Of a DNA stretch of 64,000 nt, positions 62,060 through 64,000 are shown one piece after another. Position 1 is the first letter of the stretch, and every line of letters begins with the position of its first letter. Below the pieces are notes generated by a model, which saw only the letters and a program-made list of their open reading frames with translations, was not told the origin of the DNA and did not search any database. Origin of the DNA: Serratia liquefaciens ATCC 27592 (GTDB lineage Bacteria > Pseudomonadota > Gammaproteobacteria > Enterobacterales > Enterobacteriaceae); assembly GCF_000422085.1 (NCBI RefSeq), contig NC_021741.1, positions 5,146,001 to 5,210,000 on the forward strand, read 5' to 3'. Made by a program: the position numbers and the translations under genes.

Positions 62060-62138
62060 TTCTGCGGGGTCGTGAAGTCAGAACGGAGGGGCGCAGCTTG
62101 CTGCGCCCTTGGCGCATGGTGCAAAACAAGGATTAGGC

Positions 62139-62864
62139 ATGAATCTGCAACAACTCTCAGACTGGCTGCTGGCGCCGCAGTATCTGAGCTGGTTATGGGA
62201 TGGCTTCCTGCTGACGCTGTGGCTTTCCGCCTGTGCGAGCCTGGCAGCCACGCTGTTGGGATTTTTACTGACGGCGATGCGCGACAGCCGCCTGAGGGTG
62301 CTGCGCTGGCTGGCGGTCGGTTACAGCTCATTGTTTCGCAATACGCCGCTGCTGGTGCAGCTGTTCTTCTGGTATTTCGCCGCCGGGCAGATTTTGCCGT
62401 CTGCCGCCATGCAGTGGCTGAATACGCCACACCACATCGGCCCGCTTGAGTGGCCCTCATTTGAATTTCTGGCCGGTTTCTTCGGCCTGACGCTTTACTC
62501 CACCGCTTTTATCGCTGAAGAGATCCGCTCCGGCATCCGTGGTGTCGCCAGCGGACAAAAGTACGCCGCCAACGCGCTGGGGCTGACCGGATGGCAGGCC
62601 ATGCGTTATGTGGTCCTGCCGCAGGCGCTGAAAATTGCCATGCCGCCGCTACTGGGCCAATACATGAACGTAATAAAAAACTCCTCGCTGACCATGGCGA
62701 TCGGCGTCGCTGAACTTTCCTATGCTTCGCGTCAGGTAGAAACCGAGACGCTACGCACCTTCCAGGCCTTTGGCGTGGCGACGGTATTGTATATCGCCAT
62801 CATTGCGCTATTGGAAGGCTGGGGCATGTGGCGGCAGCAGCGTAAACCGCTGGGAGGACATTAA
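62139..62864 (+). CDS. Amino-acid ABC transporter permease (HisMQ family)
   Basis: A 241-residue membrane permease. TAFIAEEIRSGIRGVASGQKYAANALGLTGWQAMRYVVLPQALK is the EAA loop region of the polar-amino-acid group (residue span about 120-165). The ATG at 62139 has AAGGA upstream; the upstream ten codons are ignored. The second permease begins 1 bp after its stop. Confidence 0.9.
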   Translation: MNLQQLSDWLLAPQYLSWLWDGFLLTLWLSACASLAATLLGFLLTAMRDSRLRVLRWLAVGYSSLFRNTPLLVQLFFWYFAAGQILPSAAMQWLNTPHHIGPLEWPSFEFLAGFFGLTLYSTAFIAEEIRSGIRGVASGQKYAANALGLTGWQAMRYVVLPQALKIAMPPLLGQYMNVIKNSSLTMAIGVAELSYASRQVETETLRTFQAFGVATVLYIAIIALLEGWGMWRQQRKPLGGH

Positions 62865-62865
62865 G

Positions 62866-63605
62866 ATGGATTTCAGCATCATTTACGACAACCTGGGATA
62901 TCTGCTGTGGGGCACCTGGCCGGATGGGCCGCTGGGGGCGCGGCGCTGACACTGGCTATCAGCCTGATGGCGGGGGTGGCTTCGGCTATTCTCGGCACGC
63001 TGCTGGGGGTGGCATTGGCGATGTCACGCGGTGTGGTAGCCGGGCTGTTGGCGGCGATTTTGGGCTTTTTCCGCGCAATTCCGGTGATCATGCTGATTTT
63101 CTGGACCTATTTCCTGCTACCCATCGTTTTTGGCGTAGATATTCCTGAAATTACCACGGTGGTTTGCGCTCTGGCGTTGATCGCCTCCGCCTATCTGGCG
63201 CATGCGGTGAAAGCTGGCATTGCCGCCATCGGGCCGGGGCAGTGGCAGGCCGGGTTATCGTTGGGGCTGACCCGCTGGCAAACGCTGTGGTTGATAGTGC
63301 TGCCGCAGGCGCTGCGCATGATGGTGCCGTCGTTTATCAACCAGTGGATTTCGCTGATCAAGGACACCTCCCTGGCCTATATCGTTGGTGTCAGTGAGCT
63401 GACCTTTCTGGCGACACAGGTCAACAACCGCAGCATGGTGTATCCGATGGAGGTATTCCTGTTTATCGCGTTGGTGTACTTCGTGTTCTGCCTGGCGTTG
63501 GATCTGCTGGCCAATGCGATCAATCGCCGCTACAGCCCGCAGACCCGGGCTGTAAAACGGTCATGGCGCTGGTGGCGCAACAAACCGCCGTTGCCGGCTA
63601 GTTAG
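62866..63605 (+). pseudogene. Second amino-acid ABC permease, frameshifted
   Basis: The ATG at 62866, with GGAGG 8 bases upstream, opens a frame that ends at a TGA after 27 codons. The rest of the permease (SLMAGVASAILGTLLG onward, EAA loop YLAHAVKAGIAAIGPGQ) continues in another frame to 63605. Adding one base in the five-G run at 62934-62938 joins the two into a normal permease of about 246 residues. The frame that starts at GTG 62907 has no ribosome-binding site. A sequencing error, a true mutation or frameshifting during translation are all possible. Confidence 0.82.
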
Positions 63606-64000
63606 TCAGCTGCCAGCCGCGTTCACGCCAGAGCGCCGGTAATTGCGCCAGATTGTCGAATGCGGTGACTAAGGGGTGATCGATAGGTTTATTGTGCGGA
63701 TCGGCGCAGAAGTAAAACACCGGGATCCCGGCGGCGATCCCTGCCTGTGCACCGGCGGCGGAATCGTCCACCAGGATGCAGCGTTCCACCGGCACCTGCA
63801 TTTTTTCAGCGGCGTGGAACACAATGGCCGGATCCGGCTTCCAGCGTTGGATGTCATAGCCGCTGAACAACCGGTCATCAAAATAGTGCAGCATATCGGT
63901 CAGGCCGAGCGAGTGTTGCATTTTGCTGACCGGGCCGTTGGAAACCGTGCACATTGGCACCTTCACCTGCGCCAACAGTTCACGCGCCCCGGCGATTTGT
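63598..64000 (-). CDS. yieH: HAD phosphatase YieH-like, 5' end cut by window edge
   Basis: The last 133 codons of a HAD-family phosphatase gene that runs off the right edge. Motif II is CTVSNGP, motif III KPDPAIVFH and motif IV ILVDDSAAGAQAG. It matches E. coli YieH (6-phosphogluconate phosphatase activity reported), including FSGYDIQRWKPDP and FYFCADPHNKPI. Convergent with the broken permease, overlapping it by 8 bp. Confidence 0.92.
   Translation of the reverse strand, partial: QIAGARELLAQVKVPMCTVSNGPVSKMQHSLGLTDMLHYFDDRLFSGYDIQRWKPDPAIVFHAAEKMQVPVERCILVDDSAAGAQAGIAAGIPVFYFCADPHNKPIDHPLVTAFDNLAQLPALWRERGWQLTN

Overview
This window is chromosomal core DNA from a member of the Enterobacterales, most likely Serratia or a close relative. 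That assignment is an inference from how closely the encoded proteins match their E. coli orthologues, from the gene order, and from two ERIC repeats; no search was run. Gene order follows the E. coli fabY-dtd-typA-glnALG-hemN-polA-dsbA-mobAB-rrnC-rbs-kup-ravA-viaA-asnA-oriC-atp-glmUS-pst stretch almost gene for gene. The replication origin lies near 42.1 kb. Most genes on both sides point away from it, including the rRNA operon (leftward) and the ATP synthase operon (rightward).

Layout. 1-2330 (minus): fabY (partial), dtd, yihY, yihX. 2494-4317 (minus): typA. 4318-8877 (plus): glnA, glnL and glnG with a sigma-54 promoter, NtrC sites and an ERIC repeat directly in front of glnL. 8990-11252: yshB (plus), then hemN, an unlisted 57-residue membrane ORF and yihI (all minus). 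11253-13186: a CsrC-type regulatory RNA, engB and Spot 42 RNA. 13187-20688: polA, yihG, dsbA, srkA, yihD, mobA, mobB. 20756-26300 (minus): 5S, 23S, tRNA-Glu and 16S with P1/P2 promoters. 26411-34390: yieP-like regulator and hsrA-like transporter (plus), then rbsDACBKR (minus). 34691-41968: kup, ravA-viaA, asnA/asnC, mioC. About 41985-42262: oriC. 42350-52513: mnmG, rsmG and atpIBEFHAGDC. 52810-61053: glmU, glmS and pstSCAB-phoU behind a PhoB-box array. 61220-64000: an amino-acid ABC transporter (binding protein, permease, and a second permease broken by a frameshift) and the end of a yieH-like phosphatase gene.

How the genes work together. glnA, glnL and glnG form the nitrogen-assimilation module: glutamine synthetase and the NtrB/NtrC system that controls it. 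The rbs operon imports and phosphorylates ribose under RbsR. The pst-phoU operon imports phosphate and signals its status. The atp operon encodes the whole F1Fo ATP synthase. glmU and glmS feed UDP-GlcNAc to the envelope. Spot 42 and the CsrC-type RNA link the region to global carbon control.

I found no convincing undescribed multi-gene system. The points most worth a second look are the ERIC copy that abuts the glnL start codon and supplies its ribosome-binding site, the frameshifted permease in an ABC operon lacking a local ATPase, the 57-residue membrane ORF between yihI and hemN, the long GGA-rich CsrC-type RNA, and several unexplained perfect inverted repeats between genes.
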